This document shows, one piece after another, positions 18,495 to 27,398 of a stretch of DNA of 64,000 bases (its first letter is position 1; the number at the start of each line of letters is the position of its first letter). The stretch covers positions 806,001 through 870,000 of the forward strand of contig NZ_LT629693.1 in the NCBI RefSeq assembly GCF_900099825.1. Direction: 5' to 3'. Under the pieces are notes generated by a model, which was not told the DNA's origin, made no database searches, and saw nothing but the letters and a program-made list of their open reading frames with translations. This stretch comes from Bradyrhizobium ottawaense (lineage in GTDB: Bacteria > Pseudomonadota > Alphaproteobacteria > Rhizobiales > Xanthobacteraceae). The translations under genes were made by a program, and so were the position numbers.

Positions 18495-19127
18495 ATGACG
18501 GACGGTACCCCGCATCTTCTCGAACCGAAGGACTGTGCACTTCTCTTCGCAGATCAGCAGGCCGGGCTCGCCTTCGGCGTGGGGTCGGTCGACCGCCAAG
18601 TCCTCCTGAACAACGTGATCGCGCTGGCCAAAACGGCCATGGCGTTCAGCCTCCCGATCATTGCCTCGACCTCCGCGACGAAGGTTTACAGCGGGCCGCT
18701 GATGCCGGCGGTCAGCGCGGCTTTGCCCGGTATTGTGCCGATCGAAAGGCGCAACATGAACGTTTGGGAGGACGACAACGCGCGCAACGCGATCCTCGCG
18801 ACGGGGCGCCGGCGCCTCGTCGTGTCGGGGCTGCTGACTGAAGCATGCGTTAGCTTCGCTGTTCTATCTGCCTTGGCCGCCGGCCTTCAGGTCTACGTGG
18901 TCGGCGATGCCTGCGGAGGTCTCACCACGGCCGGCCATGACCTGGCGCTTCGCCGTATGGAAGCAGCGGGGGCACAAGCAACGTCCTGGATCCAGGTCCT
19001 GTTGGAATTGCAGCGAGACTGGACCCGCCGAGAGACGTATGACCGCGCGCGGGCAATCGTAGAGGCTCACGGCGGCGGATACGGTATCGGGTTATCGTAC
19101 GCGCGCGACATGATCCATCCGACCTAG
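18495..19127 (+). CDS. Isochorismatase-family hydrolase (paralogue of the YcaC-like gene)
   Basis: Cysteine hydrolase of 210 residues. The triad is readable: Asp of LLFADQQAGLA, Lys of SATKVYSGP and Cys of GLLTEACVSFAVL. The central segment RNMNVWEDDNARNAI and the C-terminal pattern ETYDRARAIVEAHGG match the YcaC group. It is paralogous to the gene at 16664-17314 across the divergent promoter and to a decayed remnant at 32240-32475. It pairs with the upstream alpha/beta hydrolase. Confidence 0.9.
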   Translation: MTDGTPHLLEPKDCALLFADQQAGLAFGVGSVDRQVLLNNVIALAKTAMAFSLPIIASTSATKVYSGPLMPAVSAALPGIVPIERRNMNVWEDDNARNAILATGRRRLVVSGLLTEACVSFAVLSALAAGLQVYVVGDACGGLTTAGHDLALRRMEAAGAQATSWIQVLLELQRDWTRRETYDRARAIVEAHGGGYGIGLSYARDMIHPT

Positions 19128-19146
19128 ATAATTCGGCGGATACCGC

Positions 19147-20073
19147 TCAACCTTCAGAACGAGCCCGACGCCAAGCGCCAGGGCTCGTTCCCACGCTGCG
19201 GGAAAAAACCCTCGTGAAGTAGCTCTGGTCGCCAAACCCGCAGATCAGCGCGATATCTGCCAACGGCAGTTTGGTGGTCGTCATAAGGCGTTTGGCCTCT
19301 TCGATCCGCAGCCGGGAGAGATACTCGTGTGGCGCAACACCCATACTGCGCCGGAAAGAGCGAGCGAAATGACTCGGCGTCAGTCTGCACTCGGCTGCTA
19401 CATCGGCGATCGTCAAGCTGCTGGCGAGGCGAACACGCATGATATCCTTGGCGCGGCGTTCCTGCCACGGCGCAAGGCCGCCCTCCTGAATGCGCTCGCA
19501 TGAGCGAATATCCCCGTAGGTCTGGGCAAAGTGGGCGAGCAAGCTCAATCCGAGCTGATCCAGAAAGAGCTGATTATTCGCCTTCTCCTCTTCCAGAGCG
19601 CTCAAGAGAACGCTTGAAAGCGTGGACAAATAGGGATCGCGACGATCACGAGCCCACTTGAGCGTAAAAACCGGCTTTGCGTTATTCTCGTAGGCGAAAT
19701 CGTCAAGTGCGCGGCGCGGAATGTAGTATTGGACGGCGTCAAACGGGCCTCTGAATTCACACTGCGGATTGTCGCTCAGGTCAATGACGCTCACCGTTCC
19801 GGCGCCGAACGATCCGGAATATCTCTGGCGTCCCGCGAGCCAGCATGAATGCCTGTCCAAATCCCCCAGCTGATAAAGGATGCTAAACGCAGGCTCTGAG
19901 GGAATCGCGGCGGTCCGCTCACGAACAAAGCGGGTACATGTCAACCGCGTGACCGCAAGTGCGAGCTTGCCCTGGCGATTGACCTTGTGAACACAATCGC
20001 CTTCCATTCCGAGGTGCTTGCTGAGGCGACGACCAAAAAAGCCATCGGAGGAGGTATCGACGTCTTCGATCAT
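19147..20073 (-). CDS. AraC-family transcriptional regulator
   Basis: Regulator of 308 residues. The N-terminal ligand or cupin-like region is poorly conserved. The C-terminal 100 residues hold two helix-turn-helix units: LTIADVAAECRLTPSHFARS, then LADIALICGFGDQSYFTR with the family signature ending FSRSVGTSPGAWRR. It is convergent with the hydrolase pair (19-bp gap) and divergent from a LysR gene (101 bp). It may control either set of neighbours. Confidence 0.92.
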   Translation of the reverse strand: MIEDVDTSSDGFFGRRLSKHLGMEGDCVHKVNRQGKLALAVTRLTCTRFVRERTAAIPSEPAFSILYQLGDLDRHSCWLAGRQRYSGSFGAGTVSVIDLSDNPQCEFRGPFDAVQYYIPRRALDDFAYENNAKPVFTLKWARDRRDPYLSTLSSVLLSALEEEKANNQLFLDQLGLSLLAHFAQTYGDIRSCERIQEGGLAPWQERRAKDIMRVRLASSLTIADVAAECRLTPSHFARSFRRSMGVAPHEYLSRLRIEEAKRLMTTTKLPLADIALICGFGDQSYFTRVFSRSVGTSPGAWRRARSEG

Positions 20074-20121
20074 CGGAGCTCATTCGGATTTATCGGGCCT
20101 ATGATATGGTATCGACCAAAC

Positions 20122-20138
20122 CCGGTTAAGAGAACCGG
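20122..20138. promoter_or_regulatory. Short inverted repeat in the AraC/LysR divergent promoter
   Basis: CCGGTT and AACCGG arms (6 bp each) separated by AAGAG, centred midway between the two divergent regulator genes. The position suits an operator for one of the regulators, but the arms are short and no second copy was seen, so the assignment is weak. Confidence 0.35.
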
Positions 20139-20174
20139 CTCCGTCGGACGTTTTTCACGGACCTAACTTCCGCA

Positions 20175-21098
20175 ATGGACAAAATAGCTGGAATTTCCGT
20201 CTTCGTTCAAGTCGTCGACTCGGGAAGCTATGTCGCAGCCGGCAGAGCCATGGGACAGACCGCTTCATCGATTGGAAAGACGATTGTGCGTCTGGAAGAA
20301 CGGTTGGGGGTACGCCTCTTTCACCGCAACACCCGAAGCATCAGCCTTACGACCGAAGGTGCGCGTTTCCTTGAGCGCTGCCGCGCGATCATGAATGAGA
20401 TAGCGGCAGCGGAATCCGATCTCGCCGCGGCTCGGGAAGGCCCGCACGGTCGCTTGAGGGTAAGCGTCCCGATGGTCAGCGATGCATGGAACGCTGTCTT
20501 CGTCGAGTTCATGACACGCTTCCCCGAGATCGAACTCGAGCTGAGCTACAGCAACCGGAATGTTGACCTGATCGAGGAAGGGTTCGAGGCCGCCCTTCGG
20601 ATTGGAAATCTCGAGGATTCCAGGCTCCGATCGAGAAAGATCGGTTCGTTTCGACTCGTCTTGGTGGCGGCGCCCTCATACTTATCCCGCCGGCCGGCGC
20701 CAACCCGTCTGGATGATCTTGGGGATCATCTGTGTCTGAGAACTCAAAATTCTTCGACAGGCAGACTATATCCCTGGCCCCTGGGGCGGGAGTTCATACG
20801 ACGCAGCGAGCGCCTGCTGAAGCGGCTCGTGGCCGATCACAACGCCATGCTGCTCTCAGCCTGCCTTCAGGGACAAGGCATCGCCTGCATACCCGAGTTT
20901 TGGGCGCGCCGGCACGTCAAGTCCGGTGAATTGGTAACGATCCTCGAGCAGGAGACCGACAACAGGAGAACCGTGTCGGCGCTTTGGCCTATGGGACCAT
21001 CCTCGCCAAAAACCTCGGCCTTCGTCGAGTTCATCGCCGACGAACTTCCCGCCATCCTACTGCCAAGCAACTGCACAACAACAACCCCGGCTAGTTGA
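20175..21098 (+). CDS. LysR-family transcriptional regulator
   Basis: Regulator of 307 residues. The N-terminal winged helix-turn-helix is clear (MDKIAGISVFVQVVDSG and AMGQTASSIGKTIVRLEERL), followed by the substrate-binding-fold effector domain. The stop overlaps the stop of the convergent VOC dioxygenase by eight bases, so the two genes share their 3' ends. It is closest to the CrgA/aaeR-like LysR group by N-terminal style. Its target is probably the dioxygenase, but the tail-to-tail layout is not the classic divergent one. Confidence 0.92.
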   Translation: MDKIAGISVFVQVVDSGSYVAAGRAMGQTASSIGKTIVRLEERLGVRLFHRNTRSISLTTEGARFLERCRAIMNEIAAAESDLAAAREGPHGRLRVSVPMVSDAWNAVFVEFMTRFPEIELELSYSNRNVDLIEEGFEAALRIGNLEDSRLRSRKIGSFRLVLVAAPSYLSRRPAPTRLDDLGDHLCLRTQNSSTGRLYPWPLGREFIRRSERLLKRLVADHNAMLLSACLQGQGIACIPEFWARRHVKSGELVTILEQETDNRRTVSALWPMGPSSPKTSAFVEFIADELPAILLPSNCTTTTPAS

Positions 21099-22032
21099 GC
21101 GGGGGCAGGATGCTTTGCAATTCGGGACGACGTTGTTCGAGAAATCCCGGCAATTTGAGACCTTCTCCAAGGCGATCACGCGCCTCGTCAACTGCGAAGC
21201 CGGGTCCGTCGGTCGCTATCTCGAAAAGAACGCCGCATGGCGCCCGGAAGCCGACGGCAGTCAGATATGTTCTCTCAATCGGCTCAGTTACGGCGATGCC
21301 GTACATTCTTTGAAGCTTCTGGATCATGCCTGACTGATCTTCGGTGTCGGCCGCACGGAAGGCCACATGTCTGATCGTGCCTCCCCCCAGTCGGCCCCGA
21401 GACGAAGCCCCGACCGTCCGCAGCGTCAGCGTGCCTCCGGGACCGTCATGCGCGACGAAACGGATCGAATCCTCGGCTTTTGAAACGCGTTTGAATCCCA
21501 GTACGTCCTGGAGAATATCGACCGTGGCGTCCTCTCTACGGACGTTTAAAGTTACCTCATTCAGACCCATGACCGCTTGAAGGTCTTCGCTGCGCTCCGC
21601 TTCACGATGAATTCGCTTCGACTCCACCAGGGCAAGCGCGGTTCCATCGGGGTCGACGAAGCAAAGCATCGCCTCTCCAAATACCGAATGGTCCAATCTG
21701 CAGGCCACGTTTGCGGCTTTGAGCCGCTCCGACCACCATGCGGAGGATCCCGCCGGCACACGGAAAGCCGTCTGTACGACTTCACCGACTCCGACCATCC
21801 CCTTTGCGACGCATCGCCATGCCAAGGTACTTATCACCGTACCCGGGCTCCCCACGTTGTCGCCAAAATAGAGGTGGTAACTTCCCGGGTCGTCATAGCA
21901 GACGGTCTTCTTTACCCGCTTCAGACCCAAAATGTGGGCATAGAAATCTGCGGTGCGCTGCACATCGCCAACGACCGTCGTGATGTGATGAAGTCCACGT
22001 GCTGGCCGGCACGATCCATCTAGTTCAGCCAC
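21091..22032 (-). CDS. VOC-superfamily ring-cleaving dioxygenase (second copy)
   Basis: Protein of 313 residues with two VOC modules (GLHHITTVVGDV and GLNEVTLNVRRED), homologous to the dioxygenase at 7667-8605: matching DDPGSYHLYFGD, VGEVVQTAFRVP, IRHVAFRAAD and LFEIATDGPGFAVDE. The first-module His of GLHHIT, the His of IRHVAF and the Glu of LFEIATD fit metal ligands. The only fitting start is GTG at 22032. No hydrolase partner follows it, unlike the first copy. A role in quinone or aromatic ring processing is inferred. Confidence 0.88.
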   Translation of the reverse strand: MAELDGSCRPARGLHHITTVVGDVQRTADFYAHILGLKRVKKTVCYDDPGSYHLYFGDNVGSPGTVISTLAWRCVAKGMVGVGEVVQTAFRVPAGSSAWWSERLKAANVACRLDHSVFGEAMLCFVDPDGTALALVESKRIHREAERSEDLQAVMGLNEVTLNVRREDATVDILQDVLGFKRVSKAEDSIRFVAHDGPGGTLTLRTVGASSRGRLGGGTIRHVAFRAADTEDQSGMIQKLQRMYGIAVTEPIERTYLTAVGFRAPCGVLFEIATDGPGFAVDEARDRLGEGLKLPGFLEQRRPELQSILPPLN

Positions 22033-22578
22033 GACACGCGCTCACCGCTGCCTTGCTGAATGTGACTAGAAGACTTTCCATAGCCGATATGCATTCCCTG
22101 ATGATGCGATCCAGATCGCGCACGAACGCAAATCGTCCCTCTGTTCGCGCCATTTGGTAGTCGCCGCTCCTGTGTGAGCGCATATTGAGGGCCACACCGG
22201 CCGAAATGTCTTGGATTTTAGCCCGATCACGAAAATGGGAGCCAAATGGAGCCGGGAGCCACGACTGGCATCTTAATTTCAATCTGGACGCAATCGTACA
22301 ACCGCGCGCCAGAACGTGCAATCAGCGGGGCTTGCCTTGGATCAACATCGCAACAAAATTCTACCCGCCGAGCGCGACAAAAAACGTCGCCGACCTCGAC
22401 CTCCTGCCTGGCGGCCGCCCCGTACCAAAACGTCCAAACGAGGTGGAGGATATGCAAGCCGGATGACTCCAAAGATGCTTCTCTAAGGCTCAGCCCCGCA
22501 ACAGTGTTCGTTGGGCTCAACTCTCGGTCATCCGGCCGGAGGCTGCATCAATGCGCCGATCCTCGAAGGGTGAGAAAC
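22033..22578. other. Divergent intergenic region before the Old Yellow Enzyme gene
   Basis: A gap of 546 bp. Short frames on both strands are open (for example about 98 codons on the minus strand at 22025-22321), but none shows a recognisable domain or ribosome site, and the base composition is less GC-biased than the neighbouring genes. GGAGCC is repeated near 22240-22260 without clear structure. It probably holds both divergent promoters plus decayed sequence. Confidence 0.4.
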
Positions 22579-23688
22579 ATGGCGGGTCTCTTTCGTTCGA
22601 CAGCCTTGGGCGATCTCCATCTCACAAACAGGATCGTCATGGCGCCGATGACGCGCTCGCGCGCCGATGAGCGCGGTGTCATCAATTCTTCCGCTTCCGA
22701 ATATTACGCAGCGCGTGCTGGCGCCGGCCTGATCATAAGCGAGGGCATCAACGTTGGACCGATGTCCAACGCCTTTGATCGAACGCCCGGCCTATGGACC
22801 GACGAACAAACCTGGGGATGGAAAGCCGTCGTCGATCGAATCCACGAGAAAGGAGGCCGCATCATCGCGCAGCTCTGGCACGCTGGACGCGCAAGCGCGC
22901 GTGGTCTGCTGTCCGACAAACAACCGCTGTCGCCATCGGGCGTGAATGACGATCTGGATCAGCTGCAGGTATGGGCTCTCCTCGCCAACGGTGCCTATGT
23001 GCGCGTCGCAGCTACGCCTTCCCGCGCGATGACCCTCGCGGAGGTCCAGGGCGCCGTGAACGAGTTCGGGCTGGCGGCCGCCAACGCTGTTCGCGCAGGA
23101 TTTGATGGCGTGGAGATTCACGGCGCAAACGGCTATCTGGTCCATCAATTTCTGTCGCCGGCGATCAATCAACGAACCGATGAATATGGTGGGAGCATCG
23201 AAGGACGCTCCAGACTGCTTCTCGAAATCGTTGCGGCGATCTCTGATGTCATGCCGCGATCACGGATTGGATTGAGGCTATCGCCCTTCGCTGATTACAA
23301 CAGTACACGCGACCCGAAACCGGAAGACACCTACGGATGGCTCGCACATTGGCTGCAAACCACCGGGCTTGCATATCTGCACCTGGCCGACACCAACGCC
23401 TGGACCGGCGCGCCTGATTACGAGAGAATGTTGCCGATATTCGGCGAACACTATCGCGGGCCTCTGATCGTCAATGCGGGCATCACTCCCGAGCGCGCCG
23501 ACGAAATCGTAGTTTCCGGTGAGGCGGACGCAGTCGCGTTCGGCCGTCTCTTTCTCGCCAATCCGGACCTCCCGGCGCGGATACAAGCTGGCGGTCCGTA
23601 CAATTCGCCGTGGCATTTCGGAATCTATGGTGGTTCGGACACCGGGTATCTCGACTATCCGAGCCTTGAGACCGTTGCGAAGGACTAA
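22579..23688 (+). CDS. Old Yellow Enzyme-type ene-reductase (NemA-like)
   Basis: FMN-dependent alkene reductase of 369 residues. The start region LTNRIVMAPMTRSRA, flavin-contacting AQLWHAGRAS, the active-site pair in GVEIHGANGYLVHQFLSP and the Tyr in DEYGGSIEGRSR follow the OYE pattern, ending with AFGRLFLANPDLP and NSPWHFGIYGG. It would reduce activated C=C bonds of enones, quinone-like compounds or nitro-esters with NADPH. I chose ATG 22579 after GAAGGGTGAG because the preceding 111 in-frame codons have no similarity. An SDR follows six bases after its stop. Confidence 0.92.
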   Translation: MAGLFRSTALGDLHLTNRIVMAPMTRSRADERGVINSSASEYYAARAGAGLIISEGINVGPMSNAFDRTPGLWTDEQTWGWKAVVDRIHEKGGRIIAQLWHAGRASARGLLSDKQPLSPSGVNDDLDQLQVWALLANGAYVRVAATPSRAMTLAEVQGAVNEFGLAAANAVRAGFDGVEIHGANGYLVHQFLSPAINQRTDEYGGSIEGRSRLLLEIVAAISDVMPRSRIGLRLSPFADYNSTRDPKPEDTYGWLAHWLQTTGLAYLHLADTNAWTGAPDYERMLPIFGEHYRGPLIVNAGITPERADEIVVSGEADAVAFGRLFLANPDLPARIQAGGPYNSPWHFGIYGGSDTGYLDYPSLETVAKD

Positions 23689-23694
23689 GGCGCG

Positions 23695-24558
23695 TTGGCC
23701 TGGCCCAAGATCCTCATCACCGGCGCCACCGATGGCATCGGCCAGCTCGCCGCTCTGGAATTAGCTCGTCGTGGGGCGCATCTCATCCTGACGGCACGCA
23801 GCGAGGCCAAGGCCGAAGTGACGCGTGCCGCGATCGAAGCCGCAGCTCCAGCCACACCCGTCGACATGCATTTTGTTGATTTCTCCGATCTGGCGGCCGT
23901 TGCCGCCACCGGACAGGCCATTGCGGCACGGCATCCTCACATCGATGTGCTCATCAACAATGCCGGCCTGCACGCCTTCCAGCAGCGCGTCACGAGGGAC
24001 GGCTACGCGGAAATGATCGCGGTCAACTATATGGCCCCGTGGCTGCTCTCCGATGCCCTGCGGGAAACCCTGGTGCATTCCGCCCCGTCGCGCGTCATCA
24101 CCGTCGGCTCGGAAGCATCTCGCCAGAGCAGGAATCTTGAGATCGAGAAGGACCTGTTCGACACCGCGCCCTTTACCGCGCGCGGATCGTCAAGAATCTA
24201 TGGCCGCACCAAGCTGCTGGACATCATGTTCTCGCTCGAACTGGCCCGGCAGCTCGAAGGGACCGGGGTTGCCGTGAACTGCCTATGTCCGGGCTTCAAC
24301 GTCACCGGGCTCGGCCGCGAACTAAGCTTCGCCCGCCCACTTGCCACGGCGCTGAACTGGTTCGGCATCGGCAACCCTGCGCGCGGGGCGCAGATCATCG
24401 TGCACCTTGCCACCGATCCGACCTTTGGCAAGCAGACCGGTGCGTATGTCTCCGTGAAGAACACCCGCCCACTCACCCCCATAGCCCCGGCAGACAGCGA
24501 GCAAGCACGGCGACAGTTGTGGGACACGACGGCAGCGGCACTTGCCCGCTTCAGATGA
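23695..24558 (+). CDS. Short-chain dehydrogenase/reductase, retinol-dehydrogenase-like
   Basis: SDR of 287 residues. The cofactor motif is ITGATDGIGQLAALELARRG, the NNAG motif is INNAGLH and the catalytic pair is Tyr/Lys of RIYGRTKLLD. The long insertion before the catalytic Tyr is typical of the retinol dehydrogenase-like subgroup. The likely start is TTG at 23695, six bases after the ene-reductase stop, so the two are cotranscribed. They may act in sequence on an unsaturated ketone. It converges with the LacI gene (nine bases apart). Confidence 0.85.
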   Translation: MAWPKILITGATDGIGQLAALELARRGAHLILTARSEAKAEVTRAAIEAAAPATPVDMHFVDFSDLAAVAATGQAIAARHPHIDVLINNAGLHAFQQRVTRDGYAEMIAVNYMAPWLLSDALRETLVHSAPSRVITVGSEASRQSRNLEIEKDLFDTAPFTARGSSRIYGRTKLLDIMFSLELARQLEGTGVAVNCLCPGFNVTGLGRELSFARPLATALNWFGIGNPARGAQIIVHLATDPTFGKQTGAYVSVKNTRPLTPIAPADSEQARRQLWDTTAAALARFR

Positions 24559-24567
24559 ATTCGCGGA

Positions 24568-25596
24568 CTAGCCATGTTCGCTCGGGAGTATCGCTCGCGT
24601 CGAACCTCTCACGATCAGTTCTGGACGAAGTACGACATGGCGGATTTCGGTCGAACCGCTCTTGATCGTATCGACGAGCATTCTGGCGGAAATCCGCCCC
24701 ATCTCCCTGTGCTCGATGCGTATGGTGGTCAGCGGAGGCGAGACGACGTCCATCAGCGGCATGTCGTTGTGTCCGACCACCGACATGTCGTCAGGACAGC
24801 GCAGCCCCCGTTCCTTCAGCGCGTCGAGTACGCCGAGCGCCAACAGATCGTTGGCGGCGACGACCGCCGTGATGCGGCTTTCGGTGTCGAGCATCGGCGC
24901 CGCAGCTTGAGCGCCCGCGTCGCGGGTGTAGCCCGTCGACTCGCGCACGACGCCTCGCAATCCGTGATGGGACATGGCGCGCTCGAAGCCGTCCCGCCGC
25001 AGCGCCCCCGTCGACGTCGACAGGGGGCCGGCCACGTGCGCGATGCGCCGGTGCCCGAGACCGACCAGATGATCGACCGCCAGGCGCATTCCGCGGTCGT
25101 CGTCGGACACGACGGACGACACGCGGTCGCGCGCTTCGGATCGATTGACGAGGATCACCGGAATCCCGCGCTGAATACAGAAGCCGACGAGTTCGTCGTC
25201 CTGCGAAACCGTGGCCAGGATCAGGCCGTCAATCCGCTGGCTGAGCAGAGTCTCCACGAACGAAATCTGCTGCGAGGAAGCGTTGCCTGCATCCGCCACG
25301 ATCGGCGCGTAGCCGTCCGCCGAAAGCGTTTCCGTGATGCCACCCAGGATCGGCGCAAACACCGGATTGGCGATATCGGGCAACAAAACGCCTATGAGAT
25401 CTGATCGGCCCAAACGCAGGTTCGCGGCCAGGCGGTTGGGCTGGTAGCCGAGCGACTCGGCTAGCGTGACGATCCGCTTGGCAACGTCCTCCGCCACCAG
25501 GTGTCGCTTCTTGGGATCCAATGCCCGCGACACCGTGGACGGATGTACCCCGGTAGCGTCGGCGATTTGCTTGATCGTGGCGACAGGTCGATTCAC
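24568..25596 (-). CDS. LacI-family transcriptional repressor of the hydroxyquinol/BKACE operon
   Basis: Repressor of 342 residues. The N-terminal LacI helix-turn-helix (ATIKQIADATGVHPSTVSRA) and hinge (LGYQPNRLAANLRLG) are clear, followed by a periplasmic-binding-like effector domain (LIGVLLPDIANPVFAPIL to the end). The best start is GTG at 25596; the frame is open further upstream, but that part contains the operators. It faces the catabolic operon across a 127-bp promoter that holds three palindromes of the kind LacI proteins bind, so it most likely represses that operon and perhaps itself. Confidence 0.93.
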   Translation of the reverse strand: MNRPVATIKQIADATGVHPSTVSRALDPKKRHLVAEDVAKRIVTLAESLGYQPNRLAANLRLGRSDLIGVLLPDIANPVFAPILGGITETLSADGYAPIVADAGNASSQQISFVETLLSQRIDGLILATVSQDDELVGFCIQRGIPVILVNRSEARDRVSSVVSDDDRGMRLAVDHLVGLGHRRIAHVAGPLSTSTGALRRDGFERAMSHHGLRGVVRESTGYTRDAGAQAAAPMLDTESRITAVVAANDLLALGVLDALKERGLRCPDDMSVVGHNDMPLMDVVSPPLTTIRIEHREMGRISARMLVDTIKSGSTEIRHVVLRPELIVRGSTRAILPSEHG

Positions 25597-25647
25597 CCAG
25601 CAATTCCCATCATTTACCTCAGTCCAAAACCAAGGATATACCGCCTC

Positions 25648-25677
25648 TTGACAATATGCAATCGATTGCAATATGAC
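25648..25677 (+). promoter_or_regulatory. Sigma-70-type promoter of the hydroxyquinol/BKACE operon
   Basis: A perfect -35 box TTGACA at 25648-25653 and a -10-like TATGAC at 25672-25677, separated by 18 bp. The first operator (25657-25670) fills the spacer between the two boxes, so bound repressor would block RNA polymerase directly. The start codon of the first gene is 47 bp beyond the -10. Confidence 0.7.
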
Positions 25678-25712
25678 TGCAATCGATTGCATCGTGACCG
25701 CAATCGATTGCA
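25657..25712. promoter_or_regulatory. Three phased LacI-type operators
   Basis: Three copies of the palindrome TGCAATCGATTGCA at 25657-25670, 25678-25691 and 25699-25712 (the last begins with C instead of T; the 12-bp core GCAATCGATTGC is identical in all). Start-to-start spacing is exactly 21 bp both times, two turns of B-DNA, so three repressor dimers would sit on the same helix face. The central CG and the symmetric arms fit LacI/GalR-family operators. They lie between the divergent LacI gene and the operon it faces, overlapping the promoter and the leader up to 12 bp before the first ATG. Confidence 0.9.
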
Positions 25713-25723
25713 GAGAGTATTCC

Positions 25724-26623
25724 ATGGCGACAGGCATTATCGAGAAACTGGAGGACGTGACGCCGACCGTACTGCGGGCCATGTCCGGCACGGACAACGC
25801 CCGGCTCCGTAGCGTGATGGAAGCGTTCATCAGGCACGTGCACGCCTTCGCCCGGGAGGTGAAGCTTACCGAGGCGGAGTACGATCTCGGAATCGACTTC
25901 CTCAACCGGATTGGGCAGGCCACCCATCACAGCCACAACGAGGGCATCCTGTTCGCGGATGCGATCGGCTTCTCGACGCTAGTCTGCCTCCTCAACAACG
26001 GCAACGCTGGCGCGACCGAAACCGCCGCGGCGTTGCTGGGGCCGTTCTGGCGGGCCAACTCCCCCAAGACGGAGAACGGCGGATCCATCGTTCGCTCCGC
26101 GACGCCCGGCCCCGGACTATTCGTCGCGTGCGAAGTCGTCGACGTCGCAGGCAATCCTCTCGCGGGCGTCGAGGTCGACGTCTGGCAATCGTCGCCGGTC
26201 GGTCTCTACGAAAACCAGGACGATACGCAGGCGGACATGAACCTGCGGGGCAAGTTCACTACGGACGCCGCGGGACGCTTCTTCTTCAGATCGGTCAAGC
26301 CGGCAGGCTATCCGGTCCCCACTGACGGTCCGGTCGGCGACTTGCTTCGAGCCCAGAACAGACATCCCTACCGGCCGGCGCACATCCATTTCCTCGGCTT
26401 CAAGCCCGGCTACAAGACGCTGATCACGCAAGTCTTCGTTGACGACGACGAACACCTCGAAAGCGACGTGGTGTTCGGCGTAACGCGTGCGCTCGTGGGC
26501 GACTATCGCCGCAATGACGAGACCGAATCGGCCGCGTCCGGAGTCGAGGCGCCCTACACGCTGAATTATCGGTTCGTCATGGAAGTCGGCGAAGCGATCC
26601 TCCCCAAACCACCGATCAAGTGA
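25724..26623 (+). CDS. Intradiol ring-cleavage dioxygenase, hydroxyquinol 1,2-dioxygenase-like
   Basis: Non-haem Fe(III) dioxygenase of 299 residues. The N-terminal catechol-dioxygenase helical domain covers about residues 15-110. The catalytic domain has the four iron ligands in order: Tyr162 (GLYENQD), Tyr196 (PAGYPVP), His220 and His222 (RPAHIHF). The motifs ADMNLRGKFTTD and VGDLLRAQNRHPYRPAH follow hydroxyquinol dioxygenases, which open 1,2,4-trihydroxybenzene to maleylacetate. That fits the maleylacetate reductase at the end of the operon. The ATG at 25724 lies 12 bases after the third operator; an earlier in-frame ATG would make the operators coding and is rejected. Confidence 0.92.
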   Translation: MATGIIEKLEDVTPTVLRAMSGTDNARLRSVMEAFIRHVHAFAREVKLTEAEYDLGIDFLNRIGQATHHSHNEGILFADAIGFSTLVCLLNNGNAGATETAAALLGPFWRANSPKTENGGSIVRSATPGPGLFVACEVVDVAGNPLAGVEVDVWQSSPVGLYENQDDTQADMNLRGKFTTDAAGRFFFRSVKPAGYPVPTDGPVGDLLRAQNRHPYRPAHIHFLGFKPGYKTLITQVFVDDDEHLESDVVFGVTRALVGDYRRNDETESAASGVEAPYTLNYRFVMEVGEAILPKPPIK

Positions 26624-26631
26624 GTCAGAAG

Positions 26632-27387
26632 ATGAATCAGTCCATGAACGGCAAGGTCGTACTCGTCGTCGGCGGGGCCGGCAGCATCGGCGCGGTTGCC
26701 GCCTCACGTTTCGCTGAACTGGGCGCGCGCGTCGCGATCAGCCATCGCGATGTCCCGGAGGAAGCCGCGGCGGCGACGAAAGTGGCGCAGTCCCTGCCCG
26801 GCGAAGGTCACGCCGCGCTGATGGCCGATGTGGCACAGACGGACACCTTGAAGGGGCTGCGCGTCGAGATCGAGTGCCGCTTCGGGAGGCTCGACGTGCT
26901 GGTCAACGCCGCGGGCTTTACGAGGCCCGTCCCCCACGCCGATCTGGAAGCCCTGGACGACGACTTGATCGACAGGATGTTCGCCGTCAACTGGCGCGGA
27001 CAGTTCGCGACGATCCGCACCTTCGCCCCGCTCCTCAAGGCTTCTGGAGACGGCTTGATTGTTTCGATATCGTCGATCGCGGGCACCAACGGGATCGGCT
27101 CGTCGATCGCGTACTGCGCGGCCAAAGCCGGTGTCGATGTCATGACCAAATCGCTGGCCCGCGTGCTCGCGCCGGACGTGCGCGTGCTCGCCGTCGCCCC
27201 GGGCGTGGTCGATACAAATTTCGTGCCGGGACGCGGCACTGACTTCAACGCGAAGACCGCGGCGACGACGCCGCTGAAGCGGATCGCCACGCCCGAGGAC
27301 ATCGCCTCGGCGATCATCGCCTGCGCCACGCAACTTGGCTTCGCCACCGGAACGACCTTCGTCGTCGACGGCGGCCGCTCACTCTGA
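26632..27387 (+). CDS. Short-chain dehydrogenase/reductase of the hydroxyquinol/BKACE operon
   Basis: Classical SDR of 251 residues. The cofactor loop is VVLVVGGAGSIGAVAASRF, the structural motif VNAAGFT, the catalytic Ser in SISSIAGTNG and the Tyr/Lys in AYCAAKAGV, and the C-terminal GTTFVVDGGRSL is typical. Possible starts are GTG 26620 (overlapping the dioxygenase stop), ATG 26632 and ATG 26644; I chose the middle one, which follows TCAGAAG. It probably oxidises or reduces an intermediate feeding into, or leaving, the ring-cleavage step. The exact substrate is unknown. Confidence 0.88.
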   Translation: MNQSMNGKVVLVVGGAGSIGAVAASRFAELGARVAISHRDVPEEAAAATKVAQSLPGEGHAALMADVAQTDTLKGLRVEIECRFGRLDVLVNAAGFTRPVPHADLEALDDDLIDRMFAVNWRGQFATIRTFAPLLKASGDGLIVSISSIAGTNGIGSSIAYCAAKAGVDVMTKSLARVLAPDVRVLAVAPGVVDTNFVPGRGTDFNAKTAATTPLKRIATPEDIASAIIACATQLGFATGTTFVVDGGRSL

Positions 27388-27398
27388 AGGAAAATTCC

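Noticed and set aside
25657..25712. Regular repeats that could suggest a small CRISPR array
   Set aside because: The units are 14-bp palindromes with 7-bp spacers, far shorter than CRISPR repeats and spacers, and sit in a promoter; no cas genes are present.
25673..25723. Upstream in-frame ATG that would lengthen the dioxygenase by 17 residues
   Set aside because: The extension would be encoded by the operator repeats and starts within the -10 region of the promoter.
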